This document shows, one piece after another, positions 9,497 to 17,937 of a stretch of 64,000 bases of DNA (position 1 is its first letter; each line of letters begins with the position of its first letter). Position numbers and translations under genes: made by a program. This DNA is from Chryseolinea sp. H1M3-3. Lineage in GTDB: Bacteria > Bacteroidota > Bacteroidia > Cytophagales > Cyclobacteriaceae. The stretch spans positions 124,001 to 188,000 of the forward strand of contig NZ_JARKMY010000010.1 in NCBI RefSeq assembly GCF_029360725.1, read 5' to 3'. Under the pieces are notes generated by a model that searched no databases, was not told the origin of the DNA, and worked only from the letters and a program-made list of their open reading frames with translations.

Positions 9497-10044
9497 TATT
9501 TGGCAGGTTGAGGTAAAACATAGCCGATTGTCGTCATGCGTCTGCCCATTTCTTCATACACCTTGGGATCTGTCGGTGTCAGGGTTGCAAGGCCGTCAAC
9601 ATAACGATTAAACATTGAAAATGCTGCCGCGATCAGAACAGTATCATGAATGTCCCGATCTTCTGCGCCATATTGCTGTGCTTTCAGAATATCATCCGTG
9701 GTGACTTCCTTACCGTTTCGCTGCACTTTTCCTGCAATGTTTAAGAGCGCTTTCATCTTATCACTCACAGGTGCTTCATCAAGATTACCGATTACACAAT
9801 CCACCACATGACGGTCATCACGATAAAGTTCGCGTGCCGCAGCAGCGTGACTACTCATGCAGAATATACAATTATTCCGGGAAGAAACATAAGCTGCAAT
9901 CAGTTCTCTCTCGGCAGGCGTTAACGGCGAGGGTTCCCTTAACAACACATGTGCGAGGTCATATAAATGCTTACCGGTATCAGGTCGATACATCACCAAA
10001 CTTCTTATTCCTGGAACACCGTCTGGTACGTTGATATGAGCCAT
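9496..10044 (-). CDS. AhpD-like carboxymuconolactone decarboxylase-family protein (paralog 2)
   Basis: This 182-residue protein is collinear with paralog 1. The catalytic set is E47, Cys59-I-F-Cys62 and His66 (CIFCMSSH), and the family core is DRDIHDTVLIAAAFSMFNRY. The start MAHINVPDGVPGIR is almost the same as that of paralog 1, which suggests tandem duplication. It begins one base after the MFS transporter stop and overlaps the next gene by one base. A hydroperoxide- or thiol-linked redox role is expected from the family but not proven here. Confidence 0.9.
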   Translation of the reverse strand: MAHINVPDGVPGIRSLVMYRPDTGKHLYDLAHVLLREPSPLTPAERELIAAYVSSRNNCIFCMSSHAAAARELYRDDRHVVDCVIGNLDEAPVSDKMKALLNIAGKVQRNGKEVTTDDILKAQQYGAEDRDIHDTVLIAAAFSMFNRYVDGLATLTPTDPKVYEEMGRRMTTIGYVLPQPAK

Positions 10045-10045
10045 C

Positions 10046-11272
10046 TTATTTAGAAGTTTTATCTTTTGCGAAATATAATGTTACAAAGCCAATGACAAAC
10101 ACCGTTGAGAATGTGAGTATGGTATTACCATATCCGCCCAAAGCAATGACCAGCGCGCCTACAAAAAACACAGCCACTGCGGTAACTAGCCTTCCTACAT
10201 TGAAACAAATCCCGGTTGCCGTTGCACGAATGTGTACAGGAAATAGTTGTGGTATATATATCGATAACAGCCCCTGGCTTATACCAAAAAATAACGCTAA
10301 GGCTGCTGTTTCAATATAAATGAGTTTTGAGAAGGATGTGTTTAACTTAAATAATAAAATGGCCATACAACCACATCCTAAAAAGCAAAGCATCATCGCT
10401 TTTCGAACACCTAACGCATTGGATATCCATCCAGAAAAAAAACCACCACTCAATCCGCCAGCACCGAGTAACATCATCGTCAAACCTCTTTCTGACTGCC
10501 CATCAGAATCCGTTAATAGACTTTGAACCCAGGTTGGCAACCAGGAAAAAATCGCCCACAGGCCGATAAGCATCGTACCAAAAATCACAGCCCCTTTAAA
10601 TAAATCTGATTTGACATCTTCAGTAAATTTCACGTCCATGGATGCCGATGATTTTTTTGATTCCCGCCAGCGCTCCGATTCTTTCAACAACCATATGGAA
10701 AGAATTGAAATCGAAAAAGGAATAAAACCCATGAGAAAAGCTTGCCGCCAGTCGGAAACTATATAGTTAGTAAGTCCTGCAGAAAATACGCCGATAGGAA
10801 ATCCGATTGAAACTATTCCGATCATGATTGATCTCGAACGTTTGGGCCAGATCTCCGACAAAAATGTGGCTGAGATTACAAGCACGCCGCCGACCCCAAA
10901 ACCAGAAATCAGTCTTAATACAACTACCTGCTCCCAAGTGGAAGCAAAATGAATCAGGCCGGTGAATAGTCCATAACAACCCATGCACAACGTCAGGGCT
11001 TTCGCTCTTCCGATTTTATCACTGATCATTCCCCATGAAAAACCTCCCAGCGCCCAGCCCACCAGAAATAATGCGTTGATGTATGCACTAACATAATTCA
11101 GTTCGGCTCCCACATCACCCAACAGTGTTTTAACGACGACCGGCAAATAGACTGACATCAAGGTGGAGATCGTTCCTCCGAGAATGTTGCCTAAAAAACA
11201 AATTCCAAAAGTGATCCACAGGTAAACACTGATCTTTTCAGTGTTTACCTGATCTACAGCAGCCATTTCCAA
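10046..11272 (-). CDS. Major facilitator superfamily transporter
   Basis: This 408-residue protein should have 12 membrane spans. The MFS loop 2-3 signature is visible as GMISDKIGRAKAL. VVVLRLISGFGVGGVLVISATFLSEIWPKR resembles the sugar/organic-acid subgroup (arginine-bearing RLxxGxGxGG and a ..E.WP.R motif). It overlaps the end of the TonB receptor gene by 19 bases and is followed after one base by AhpD-like paralog 2, so it should carry the receptor's substrate, or a product of it, across the inner membrane (inference). Met3 is an alternative start. Confidence 0.9.
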   Translation of the reverse strand: MEMAAVDQVNTEKISVYLWITFGICFLGNILGGTISTLMSVYLPVVVKTLLGDVGAELNYVSAYINALFLVGWALGGFSWGMISDKIGRAKALTLCMGCYGLFTGLIHFASTWEQVVVLRLISGFGVGGVLVISATFLSEIWPKRSRSIMIGIVSIGFPIGVFSAGLTNYIVSDWRQAFLMGFIPFSISILSIWLLKESERWRESKKSSASMDVKFTEDVKSDLFKGAVIFGTMLIGLWAIFSWLPTWVQSLLTDSDGQSERGLTMMLLGAGGLSGGFFSGWISNALGVRKAMMLCFLGCGCMAILLFKLNTSFSKLIYIETAALALFFGISQGLLSIYIPQLFPVHIRATATGICFNVGRLVTAVAVFFVGALVIALGGYGNTILTFSTVFVIGFVTLYFAKDKTSK

Positions 11273-14049
11273 GTTGGTCTGTATCTTCGTAAGAATTGGT
11301 CGAAAGTGAAACTGACATAATATAACGCTCCGATAGAAGGTGAGCCATAAGCCTGAAACACTTGCTTGTTGAATACATTGTTAGCGCCTAGCTTTACAAC
11401 GGATTTGATAGACGGCAGCTTGTAACTTACCTGCGCATCTACAATGGAATAAGCATCAATTCTTCCCGGTCTTAATTCAGCAAATGAACCAACCCAGTCA
11501 AATGCATCTTGCCAGCGCCATGCTACATTGAAGCCGATATTCTCATAAACGTCACTGTTACCAAATGTAACCGCGGTTCTGAACTTTGGGGTGTTGAACG
11601 CAGGAACATTATTCGGATTAGCATCTTTAATATCAAATTCAGCCCACGTGCCATTTGCGCCTAAAGAAAATCCATGCGAAAATAAATAGGTAATGCCCAG
11701 TGTCGCGCCTTGTGCAGAAACCTCGTCCTCCGCATTGGTATAAAGCTGATAGGCCTGCACATTTCCATTCAAAATATCACCTGCCGCTGCGGGATTAATT
11801 GTACCATCGCCGGCGAGAACGGAACTCTGAGGTTTTAATACTACGGTATTTAAAATAAAATCGGTATAGTTGCTTGTATAATAATTTGCATCGATCAATA
11901 ATTTGTTAAACAACAAACTTTTATACCCAATCTCAAAGGTCTTGATTTGCTCTGGTTTGATATAGGGAACACTAGATTTCTGAAGCAGTTCTTTATTGTT
12001 CATAATAGCCTGATCAGGAGGAGTTCCACTTCCAACAGCAGCGCCAAAGGCTCCACCGAACGCACCCACAGAAGATGCAGTGAAAGAATTTTCATAGACA
12101 TCCATCCCTCTACTATTATTCGGAACACCACCTAAAATTGTAATAGGGCCTGCATTAAGTTTAATGTATTGATCTACGGGTGTAGGATTTCTGAATCCTG
12201 TCTGATATGAGGTTCTGAAATTGTGCAGCTTTGCTATTGTTACAACGGCTGAGGCACGCGGTGTCATACGACCTTTGAAGTTTTCATTTTTATCGTACCT
12301 GTCAGAAATGGTCAGCTTCAACTTATCATTGAATAACCTTTTAGAGACTTGAAGGAAAACACCGCCTTCCTTAATGGTAATTTTTTGATCTCGGTCATCG
12401 AACAATGTTCCATTTGTAAACATGTCGTACATCCGGTAATTTCCACCCGCCTGCAAATCAAATATTTTTATGAAACGACTAAAGTCGTACTGTCCCTCAA
12501 CATGATAAAACTTACTGTTGCTAAAAACTCCGGCGCCATTCAGCCCATCGATATTGACCAACCTTTCTTTTTCTGCTTCATAGGCAGTAGAACCCGGCAA
12601 ATATCTGCCATCATCCGCAAAAGCTCTGGCAGCAGCGTGATTTGCAGCAGTTATACCACCGATATTTCCAGCATATGCTTCGATGTACCTGGTAAACCAC
12701 ATATTATCGGCTTGATTTGCTGGTACAATATTTCCATTCAGGTCACGCACCCACGTTCTGTTGATTTGTTGACCCAAAGCTCTGGCGTTGTAAGAGTCGT
12801 GCGAGTTTTCAACGACAGAATAGGCCCTGAGAAAATAATTACTTCCTTTCAACTCTAATCTATGCTGTTGCAAAACAAAATTATTGAGTGAGAATCGATT
12901 ACTGCCGGTATAGGAAGCTTTACCTCTTCCAACGTTGTATCCATAAACTAATTCCATATTCTCGTTGATACGATAATGCAATGCAGCGTTTAGTTTCAAA
13001 CTGTTGACATCGTAATCCATGAGTTCACGTTCTTCATAGCCCGTTCGTGAAACCCGGCCTATTCCATTCAACGTGCGGGCTACTTCATCACCATATATAT
13101 TCAGGGCATTTCTTCCAGGATTGCTATCACCCCGTTGTTCAACAGGAGTTTGACCATCGATGTCTACATAATTTGTAGCGTACCAATCTAACCCAGTTAA
13201 ATATGCGGCGTTAATTTTAAAAGCAAAACGATTGTTGAATGCTTTAGCGTATCGAACAGCAACGTCATATACGCCATGTGGATTTGCATATTCTTCATTA
13301 ATGTGATTAACACCGGCTTTGGCTTGAACACTTAACCCTTGATACAGGAAAGGATCTTTTGTCCGCATCATGAGCACGCCGTTAAAAGCAACGGGGCCAT
13401 ATAATGCGGAGGCAGAACCTGGGATAAGTTCAGCACTTTCCATATCCAGGTCAGAAGAACCAAAGAGATTTCCTACGGCAAAATTTAACCCGGGTGTTTG
13501 ATTGTCGACGCCGTCCACCAGTTGCAGAAAACGCGCGTTACCAGTGCTATTAAACCCACGTGCGTTAATCTGTTTATACGTTAAACTACTGGTGACCATT
13601 TCAACACCTTTCAAATTTTGGAGGCCATCATAAAAATTTATTGATGGTGTTTCCCGAATTGCTTTCGTGTCCAGCTTTTCAATACTGACGGGAGATTCTA
13701 AAATACTTTCTTCTACGCGCGATGCAGAAAAAACTACTTCATTCATAATTTCCGTGGCCGGAGAAAGGGCCATGGATATTGGATTGGTATCGCTTACTTC
13801 CAACTCTTGTTTTTCATAACCAACAACTGAAACAATAATTGTTAACGGTAGCTTTACTACGGTAGTTAAGTTGAATGCACCATTTGAGCCTGTTACCGTT
13901 CCGGTTAGTTTTCCTTTGATGATAATGTTAGCACCAGGTATAACTTCTTTCGTTTCAGCGTCAGTAATGGTACCTGAAATTTCAATATTTTGCGCGAATG
14001 AAATCCTGAAGAGTGCAAATACAAAGACAAATAGTAAAATTCTTTTCAT
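11254..14049 (-). CDS. TonB-dependent receptor with carboxypeptidase-like N-terminal domain
   Basis: This 931-residue outer-membrane receptor has a signal peptide ending near residue 19 (RISFAQ). A carboxypeptidase-regulatory-like beta-sandwich follows (about 22-105, with GTITDAETKEVIPGANIIIKG in its first strands). The plug domain carries VVFSASRVEESILESPVSIE and the typical INARGFNSTGNARFLQLVDG and ALYGPVAFNGV segments, and a long beta-barrel completes it. It is not SusC-type: no SusD is adjacent and the TonB-box region differs. Its partners are AhpD-like enzymes and an MFS carrier, which hints at uptake of a small, perhaps redox-active, compound (inference). Confidence 0.93.
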   Translation of the reverse strand: MKRILLFVFVFALFRISFAQNIEISGTITDAETKEVIPGANIIIKGKLTGTVTGSNGAFNLTTVVKLPLTIIVSVVGYEKQELEVSDTNPISMALSPATEIMNEVVFSASRVEESILESPVSIEKLDTKAIRETPSINFYDGLQNLKGVEMVTSSLTYKQINARGFNSTGNARFLQLVDGVDNQTPGLNFAVGNLFGSSDLDMESAELIPGSASALYGPVAFNGVLMMRTKDPFLYQGLSVQAKAGVNHINEEYANPHGVYDVAVRYAKAFNNRFAFKINAAYLTGLDWYATNYVDIDGQTPVEQRGDSNPGRNALNIYGDEVARTLNGIGRVSRTGYEERELMDYDVNSLKLNAALHYRINENMELVYGYNVGRGKASYTGSNRFSLNNFVLQQHRLELKGSNYFLRAYSVVENSHDSYNARALGQQINRTWVRDLNGNIVPANQADNMWFTRYIEAYAGNIGGITAANHAAARAFADDGRYLPGSTAYEAEKERLVNIDGLNGAGVFSNSKFYHVEGQYDFSRFIKIFDLQAGGNYRMYDMFTNGTLFDDRDQKITIKEGGVFLQVSKRLFNDKLKLTISDRYDKNENFKGRMTPRASAVVTIAKLHNFRTSYQTGFRNPTPVDQYIKLNAGPITILGGVPNNSRGMDVYENSFTASSVGAFGGAFGAAVGSGTPPDQAIMNNKELLQKSSVPYIKPEQIKTFEIGYKSLLFNKLLIDANYYTSNYTDFILNTVVLKPQSSVLAGDGTINPAAAGDILNGNVQAYQLYTNAEDEVSAQGATLGITYLFSHGFSLGANGTWAEFDIKDANPNNVPAFNTPKFRTAVTFGNSDVYENIGFNVAWRWQDAFDWVGSFAELRPGRIDAYSIVDAQVSYKLPSIKSVVKLGANNVFNKQVFQAYGSPSIGALYYVSFTFDQFLRRYRPTWKWLL

Positions 14050-14086
14050 AGAGTATAGGTTGGTCGGTTTAAGTTGGTTTGATTTT

Positions 14087-14659
14087 TTAAGAATGCGTCT
14101 TCTTTTTCAGATGATCGTAACCTTGTGGCAAGCGTGTATACCCATGGTTAACGATTCGATCAGCAAGCCCTTTGTAAAATGCAGGATCTTGAGGTGCTAC
14201 AGTGGAAAGGCCATCAACATAACGGTTGTAAAGACAAAATAAGGCAGCGATTAAAACCGTATCATGGATTTCCATATCTGTTGCGCCTGCTTGCTTGGCG
14301 CGTTGAATAGAAGCCTCCGTAACATGTTTACCGCTTTGTTGCACTTGACGCGCAATGGTCAGAAGGGCCTTCATCTTTTCGCTTACAGGAGCGCTTTCGA
14401 TATCCTGTTTTATTTTAGCGGCGGTGTCACTTTCTCCCAGCAATAAATCTGCAGCCGCTGTGTGTGCAGTTGTACAAAATCTACATTCATTGTTGTGTGA
14501 AACGATCGTAGCAATAAGTTCGCGTTCACCTTCCGTTAACGTAGAGGGACCACGCAACAGAAGTTGAGTTAATTCACGAATAGGCTGAGCAGAATCTTTT
14601 CGGTATTCGAGCAACCCGGTAATTCCCGGAAGGTGCTCTTCAACTGATATATAAGGCAT
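14087..14659 (-). CDS. AhpD-like carboxymuconolactone decarboxylase-family protein (paralog 3)
   Basis: This 190-residue first gene of the operon shares the ungapped AhpD signature with the other two paralogs: E47, Cys59-R-F-Cys62 and His66 (CRFCTTAH), with the core MEIHDTVLIAALFCLYNRYVDGL. It differs by a longer C-terminus rich in Lys and His (YDHLKKKTHS). It lies 37 bases upstream of the TonB receptor gene. A 550-base region with five conserved-loop hairpins precedes it, so expression may be controlled through its leader. Confidence 0.9.
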   Translation of the reverse strand: MPYISVEEHLPGITGLLEYRKDSAQPIRELTQLLLRGPSTLTEGERELIATIVSHNNECRFCTTAHTAAADLLLGESDTAAKIKQDIESAPVSEKMKALLTIARQVQQSGKHVTEASIQRAKQAGATDMEIHDTVLIAALFCLYNRYVDGLSTVAPQDPAFYKGLADRIVNHGYTRLPQGYDHLKKKTHS

Positions 14660-14690
14660 AAGTCAATAAATTGTTAGAGGTGGAATTTAG

Positions 14691-15058
14691 AAACGGGATC
14701 CGCTGGTAACCCAAACCTTTAGCCAGCGGACCGTTTCATTTTTATCAAGTGATCAGAGACATCCGATCTTGAGATGTTGGAGGTTGATCAGGATCCACTG
14801 GCAACCCAAATACCAGCGGGTCCTTTTCAAAAGTGAATGAATAAGTGAGATTTCCATCGATGATGGAGTTGAGTTTGAAATTGTCCATCAGCAAACCCAA
14901 ATGCTGATGGACTTATTCCAATCTCAAGAGCCCATTCTAAAAAGAACAATTACTATGAATGATGATGAGGTTTAAAAGCAATGAGCTTAACCCAAAGCCT
15001 CACTACGTTTAGCAGAACGATCGGAATCCAACTGACAAACCCAAACACATGTCAGTTG
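14691..15058. repeat. Array of five hairpins sharing the loop AACCCAAA
   Basis: Five inverted repeats each place the same 8-mer AACCCAAA (TTTGGGTT on the minus strand) at the tip. H1, 14691-14736: AAACGG + TCCGCTGG stem with a 2-base bulge. H2, 14791-14823: 11-bp stem, two imperfect pairs. H3, 14883-14912: perfect 11-bp stem GTCCATCAGCA, loop exactly AACCCAAA. H4, 14982-15002: weaker, one bulge; here two loop As pair. H5, 15029-15058: 9-bp stem CAACTGACA. Loops start at 14708, 14803, 14894, 14989 and 15038, a period of 91-95 bases for the first four. Stem sequences differ but pairing is kept, and the spacers before H2-H4 share a degenerate GATG-TGGAGGTT motif. This points to a structured nucleic-acid element, possibly an RNA leader of the minus-strand AhpD-like operon or protein-binding sites. 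I know of no named family that fits. Confidence 0.7.
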
Positions 15059-15210
15059 TCATTTCCTACTACTAACAACCTGATCAAACATCGACGGAGT
15101 ACAGCTTCAATTGTGTTTCATTGTCAAGACCATGAGGGTAATGATTTGAAACATGAATACTTTCTCAAAATCGTGAACCGAATGTTCTGTCAGAATAGCG
15201 TTCTTAGCAA

Positions 15211-15753
15211 TTAACCGCGTTCAGGCGGATGAATAATGGAGGGATAAAAAGAAGATTTTAAAACACTACAAGAAGATTCTTTGACAACGTCCGTTTCCCA
15301 TCCTGCAGTAAGATGTTGAACTGTGAAGGATTGGGGGATATAGTCCTTAATAAACGAGATTACAATTTTAGAACTTGAGTGATTATCGACGGGCTTATCC
15401 GTAAATGTTTTAACAAAGCTAGTCATCGCATCGTCAATACGCTTGTTCTGATGGTCTTTTACACAGACAACATAGAGGGTATCGCTAGACAATTTTTGTT
15501 TAACAAGCCGATAGAATTCGCCGTTGTGTTCGAATTTTCCATCTACGCGTTCGAAGCCTTCCGACTCCATTGCGTAAGGAATTGAAATAGGGATCTTAAT
15601 GGTGACGGTCTCTGAATCTGAATAGTTATTCTCATCAAGTCGCTGAAGCATATCCTGATCATTCTTATACTGAAGACCGAGAAACACGCCGTAATATCCC
15701 ATCACGTTCAAGAGAAGCAGGATAGTAAACGCTATAGAGAAAAGTTGTCTCAA
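15211..15753 (-). CDS. Conserved hypothetical exported or membrane-anchored protein
   Basis: The 180-residue product is not a family I can name. Residues 1-26 form a signal peptide or single N-terminal anchor (RQLFSIAFTILLLLNVMGYYG). The mature part has recognisable blocks: ETVTIKIPISIPY, GFERVDGKFEHNGEFYRLVKQK, LYVVCVKDHQNKRI and TSFVKTFTDKP. It ends in HPPERG. Similar small proteins occur upstream of TonB receptor genes in Bacteroidota, from memory and not checked. Here it lies on the same strand as the TonB/AhpD-like operon and upstream of the hairpin array, so it may be part of that system. Confidence 0.65.
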   Translation of the reverse strand: MRQLFSIAFTILLLLNVMGYYGVFLGLQYKNDQDMLQRLDENNYSDSETVTIKIPISIPYAMESEGFERVDGKFEHNGEFYRLVKQKLSSDTLYVVCVKDHQNKRIDDAMTSFVKTFTDKPVDNHSSSKIVISFIKDYIPQSFTVQHLTAGWETDVVKESSCSVLKSSFYPSIIHPPERG

Positions 15754-16077
15754 GGTTTTGGATCGGTAAAATGCTCTACCAAACTAAAGAGAAAATAATT
15801 AAAATTCAAAAAAGGATTAGCAACTGTAATAGCTTGGATAGCTTGATTCGAAATAAAAAAGCCGTTTCGGGCCATTTCGAATGAGGAATTTCTGGATATT
15901 GGTACTCCAAGATTTTTTTATCTCCTGCTTGGAAGGCCCTCAAAAAATTCCTGTGTGTGCGGTTTGTGCCTCTTTTAATTATCAGGTTTTGTTCTGCATT
16001 CTAAAGCCTTTATACCGTCGCGATTATTCTAAAATCTAGGGATACAGAACTGAGGCAAGGGAAAATCAGAATAAAAA
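15754..16077. other. Intergenic region without recognised gene
   Basis: These 324 bases are AT-rich, with a GGAATTT / AAATTCC inverted pair around 15890-15950 and no long frame on either strand. It probably holds the promoter of the minus-strand gene starting at 15753. I see no RNA gene. Confidence 0.4.
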
Positions 16078-16689
16078 TTATTTATAAAAAATCAGACTAA
16101 ATGTATCACTCTCGTACATGATGTAAAGACCCAGAAATATAAAAACTACCGGCGTTACAATGTGGCCGTACTTTTCGACTGATCCTTTGATCATGGGATG
16201 CTTGCTTAAGTAATGGGCGATCAAACACCAAAGTCCTGTCATCATTAAAAATATAACCGACATGGCGATTTTGTCGCTGATCGCGAGGGTGGCAAAAAGC
16301 GGAATATAAATACTGATGTTATCTCCGCCGTTCGCGATTGTTACACCCGCCACTGAAACTGCTTGTGTATAATCGGCCGCCATATCATTTTGTAATTTGC
16401 TTCCCACGTCGGATGTTTCCGCACCTTCTTGTTTTAATAAGCGCATCGTTCCCTTTATCCCGATATAAACTGGAATCAAGCCCAATAAACCGATGTATTT
16501 AACATCAATGACAAGACCTATGAATGAACCGACAAAACTTAAAGCGACTAGCAGGATAATTCCAAGATATTGACCTATGACGATATATTTTACTTTGAAT
16601 TTGGGATTGCTAAAAAACAGCGTGAGGATAAATATGTCATCAATATTGGTGGTTGCAAAAGCAATGACACTGGCTAGAAATATTTCCAT
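16078..16689 (-). CDS. CadD-family cadmium resistance transporter
   Basis: This 203-residue inner-membrane protein has about six hydrophobic spans. It opens with ASVIAFATTNIDDIFILTLFF, the CadD hallmark (TNIDD in the first span). The repeat-related second half has VTIANGGDNISIYIPLFAT. CadD proteins export or sequester cadmium and related cations; the real substrate here is unproven. It is a single gene, divergent from the GNAT gene, at the edge of a locus rich in thiol proteins and SigZ-type sigma factors, which fits a metal or metalloid role for the region. Confidence 0.88.
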   Translation of the reverse strand: MEIFLASVIAFATTNIDDIFILTLFFSNPKFKVKYIVIGQYLGIILLVALSFVGSFIGLVIDVKYIGLLGLIPVYIGIKGTMRLLKQEGAETSDVGSKLQNDMAADYTQAVSVAGVTIANGGDNISIYIPLFATLAISDKIAMSVIFLMMTGLWCLIAHYLSKHPMIKGSVEKYGHIVTPVVFIFLGLYIMYESDTFSLIFYK

Positions 16690-16804
16690 AAGTACAAAAT
16701 CAAAAATACCAATTGCCTTTTGCTTTTAGCCTAACTTGCCTACTAATAATCCGTTTCATTCGCGGTAAGTCATGTCACAATTATAATTTCAAATGAGGAA
16801 ATGA

Positions 16805-17299
16805 ATGAACATCGAAATAAGAAATTTTGAAGAAAAAGATTGGCCTGTCGTGGCAGACATCTACCGGCTCGGACTTCTTACACGGAACGCTTCTTTTGAA
16901 ACAGAAGCTCCAGATTTCGACAACTGGATCAAAAAATTTTATCCACAGTTGCTTTGGGTTTCTAAACGCCAAAGTAATGTTGTCGGGTGGGCCGGACTTA
17001 TGCCTGTTTCTGCACGTCACGTTTATCGGGGTGTCGTAGGAGTTTCGATTTATATACACCCTGAATCTAACGGTATGGGAATCGGAAAATTAATGATGAA
17101 TCATTTAATTGACGAAAGCGAAAAGGCTGGTATCTGGACTTTGTACGCTTCAATTTTTCCAGAGAATATCGCCAGCTGTAAACTTCATTCATCTGCCGGT
17201 TTCAGACTTATTGGGTATCGCGAACGTATTGCGCAGCTGGATGGAAAATGGCGCAACACTTTAATTTATGAAAGAAGAAGTCAAACTGTTGGAATTTAA
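16805..17299 (+). CDS. GNAT-family N-acetyltransferase, phosphinothricin acetyltransferase-like
   Basis: This 164-residue GNAT protein has the order seen in Pat/YncA-type enzymes: IEIRNFEEKDWPVVADIYRLG at the start, GWAGLMPVSARHVYRGVVGVSIYIHP in the middle, the acetyl-CoA loop NGMGIGKLMMNHLIDESEKAG (Q/RxxGxG/A-like) and ENIASCKLHSSAGFRLIGY near the end. It should transfer acetyl from acetyl-CoA to an amine such as phosphinothricin-like compounds or methionine analogues. In metalloid regions relatives called ArsN detoxify organoarsenicals, a reading that fits the neighbours but is inference. Confidence 0.88.
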   Translation: MNIEIRNFEEKDWPVVADIYRLGLLTRNASFETEAPDFDNWIKKFYPQLLWVSKRQSNVVGWAGLMPVSARHVYRGVVGVSIYIHPESNGMGIGKLMMNHLIDESEKAGIWTLYASIFPENIASCKLHSSAGFRLIGYRERIAQLDGKWRNTLIYERRSQTVGI

Positions 17300-17328
17300 A
17301 TGAACCGCTTTCGAAACTTCTTTTTTAG

Positions 17329-17350
17329 TATATCGTAATATTACGATATA
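17329..17350. promoter_or_regulatory. 22-base perfect palindrome, ArsR/SmtB-like operator candidate
   Basis: A perfect 22-base inverted repeat with core ATCGTAATATTACGAT ends 8 bases before the ATG of the first SigZ-type gene. AT-rich dyads of this form are typical operators of ArsR/SmtB metalloregulators. No ArsR gene is in the window. Confidence 0.6.
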
Positions 17351-17358
17351 AGATCATC

Positions 17359-17871
17359 ATGACAGACGCTCAGGTCAGCATATTTCATAGGGAACTTAAA
17401 GAGTTTGTTTACAAACGCGTAAAGGATAAAGCATTAGCGGACGACATCGTCCATGACGTTTATCTGAAAGCGCGAAGAAATGGCAACCAACTAAAAGATG
17501 ATAATAAGTTAGTGGCATGGCTTTACCAAATTGCACGCAATAGCATTATTGATCATTATCGCCAAGCGTCAAAAACCATAGAAGTATCAACTATTGATTG
17601 GGCAAATGATAGTTCGAATTATAACGAATGTGCTGCAAATTGTTTAAAAGCACTAATCCCTTCACTTCCGGAAAAATATCGGGTGCCTTTTCAGCTTTCC
17701 GATATTGACAATCTATCACAAACTACCTTAGCAAAACAACTGGGAATATCATATTCCGGCGTCAAATCGAGAGTCCAACGCGCCAGAAAGATGCTGAAAG
17801 AAAAACTAAATAAAATGTTAATCATCAAAACCGATGCTTACGGAAATGTGATCGTTTGTAAAGACCGTTGA
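17359..17871 (+). CDS. ECF-type RNA polymerase sigma factor, SigZ-like (copy 1)
   Basis: This 170-residue sigma factor has region 2 at about 5-70 (FVYKRVKDKALADDIVHDVYLKA, then VAWLYQIARNSIIDHYRQ) and region 4 at about 95-150 (SLPEKYRVPFQLSDIDNLSQTTLAKQLGISYSGVKSRVQRARKMLK). The linker has ECAANCLKAL, and the tail IIKTDAYGNVIVCKDR has the SigZ-type DxxGNI/V..C ending. Copy 2 lies 66 bases downstream and is clearly a tandem duplicate. A perfect palindrome just upstream suggests repressor control. It is the only one of the three copies without a Cys-rich extension. Confidence 0.9.
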   Translation: MTDAQVSIFHRELKEFVYKRVKDKALADDIVHDVYLKARRNGNQLKDDNKLVAWLYQIARNSIIDHYRQASKTIEVSTIDWANDSSNYNECAANCLKALIPSLPEKYRVPFQLSDIDNLSQTTLAKQLGISYSGVKSRVQRARKMLKEKLNKMLIIKTDAYGNVIVCKDR

Positions 17872-17891
17872 CATCAAAAAAATCACAAAAC

Positions 17892-17918
17892 TTGCGTCAT
17901 TTTAGCTTGTTTTCCGTC
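17892..17918 (+). promoter_or_regulatory. ECF-type promoter motif TTGCGTC-N16-CGTC upstream of SigZ copy 2
   Basis: TTGCGTCA at 17892-17899 and CCGTC at 17914-17918 match the element upstream of the phosphatase gene with identical spacing. CGTC is a common -10 core for ECF sigma factors. It ends 19 bases before the ATG at 17938. Confidence 0.65.
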
Positions 17919-17937
17919 TGATAAAAAATATCGAAGC

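Noticed and set aside
12349-12858. 169-residue plus-strand ORF inside the TonB receptor
   Set aside because: It is antisense to a clear beta-barrel coding region, without family motifs or a leader.
14691-15058. CRISPR or integron attC array
   Set aside because: Units are not identical repeats, no cas or integrase gene is present, and the conserved part is a hairpin loop, unlike attC ends.
14981-15214. 77-residue plus-strand ORF through the hairpin array
   Set aside because: It runs across two hairpins, has no recognisable domains, and the shared 8-mer is read in different frames in different units, so nucleotide structure explains the conservation better.
17329-17350. Intrinsic terminator reading of the palindrome before SigZ copy 1
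   Set aside because: It is AT-rich with no loop or T run and lies 8 bases before a start codon, so an operator is more likely.
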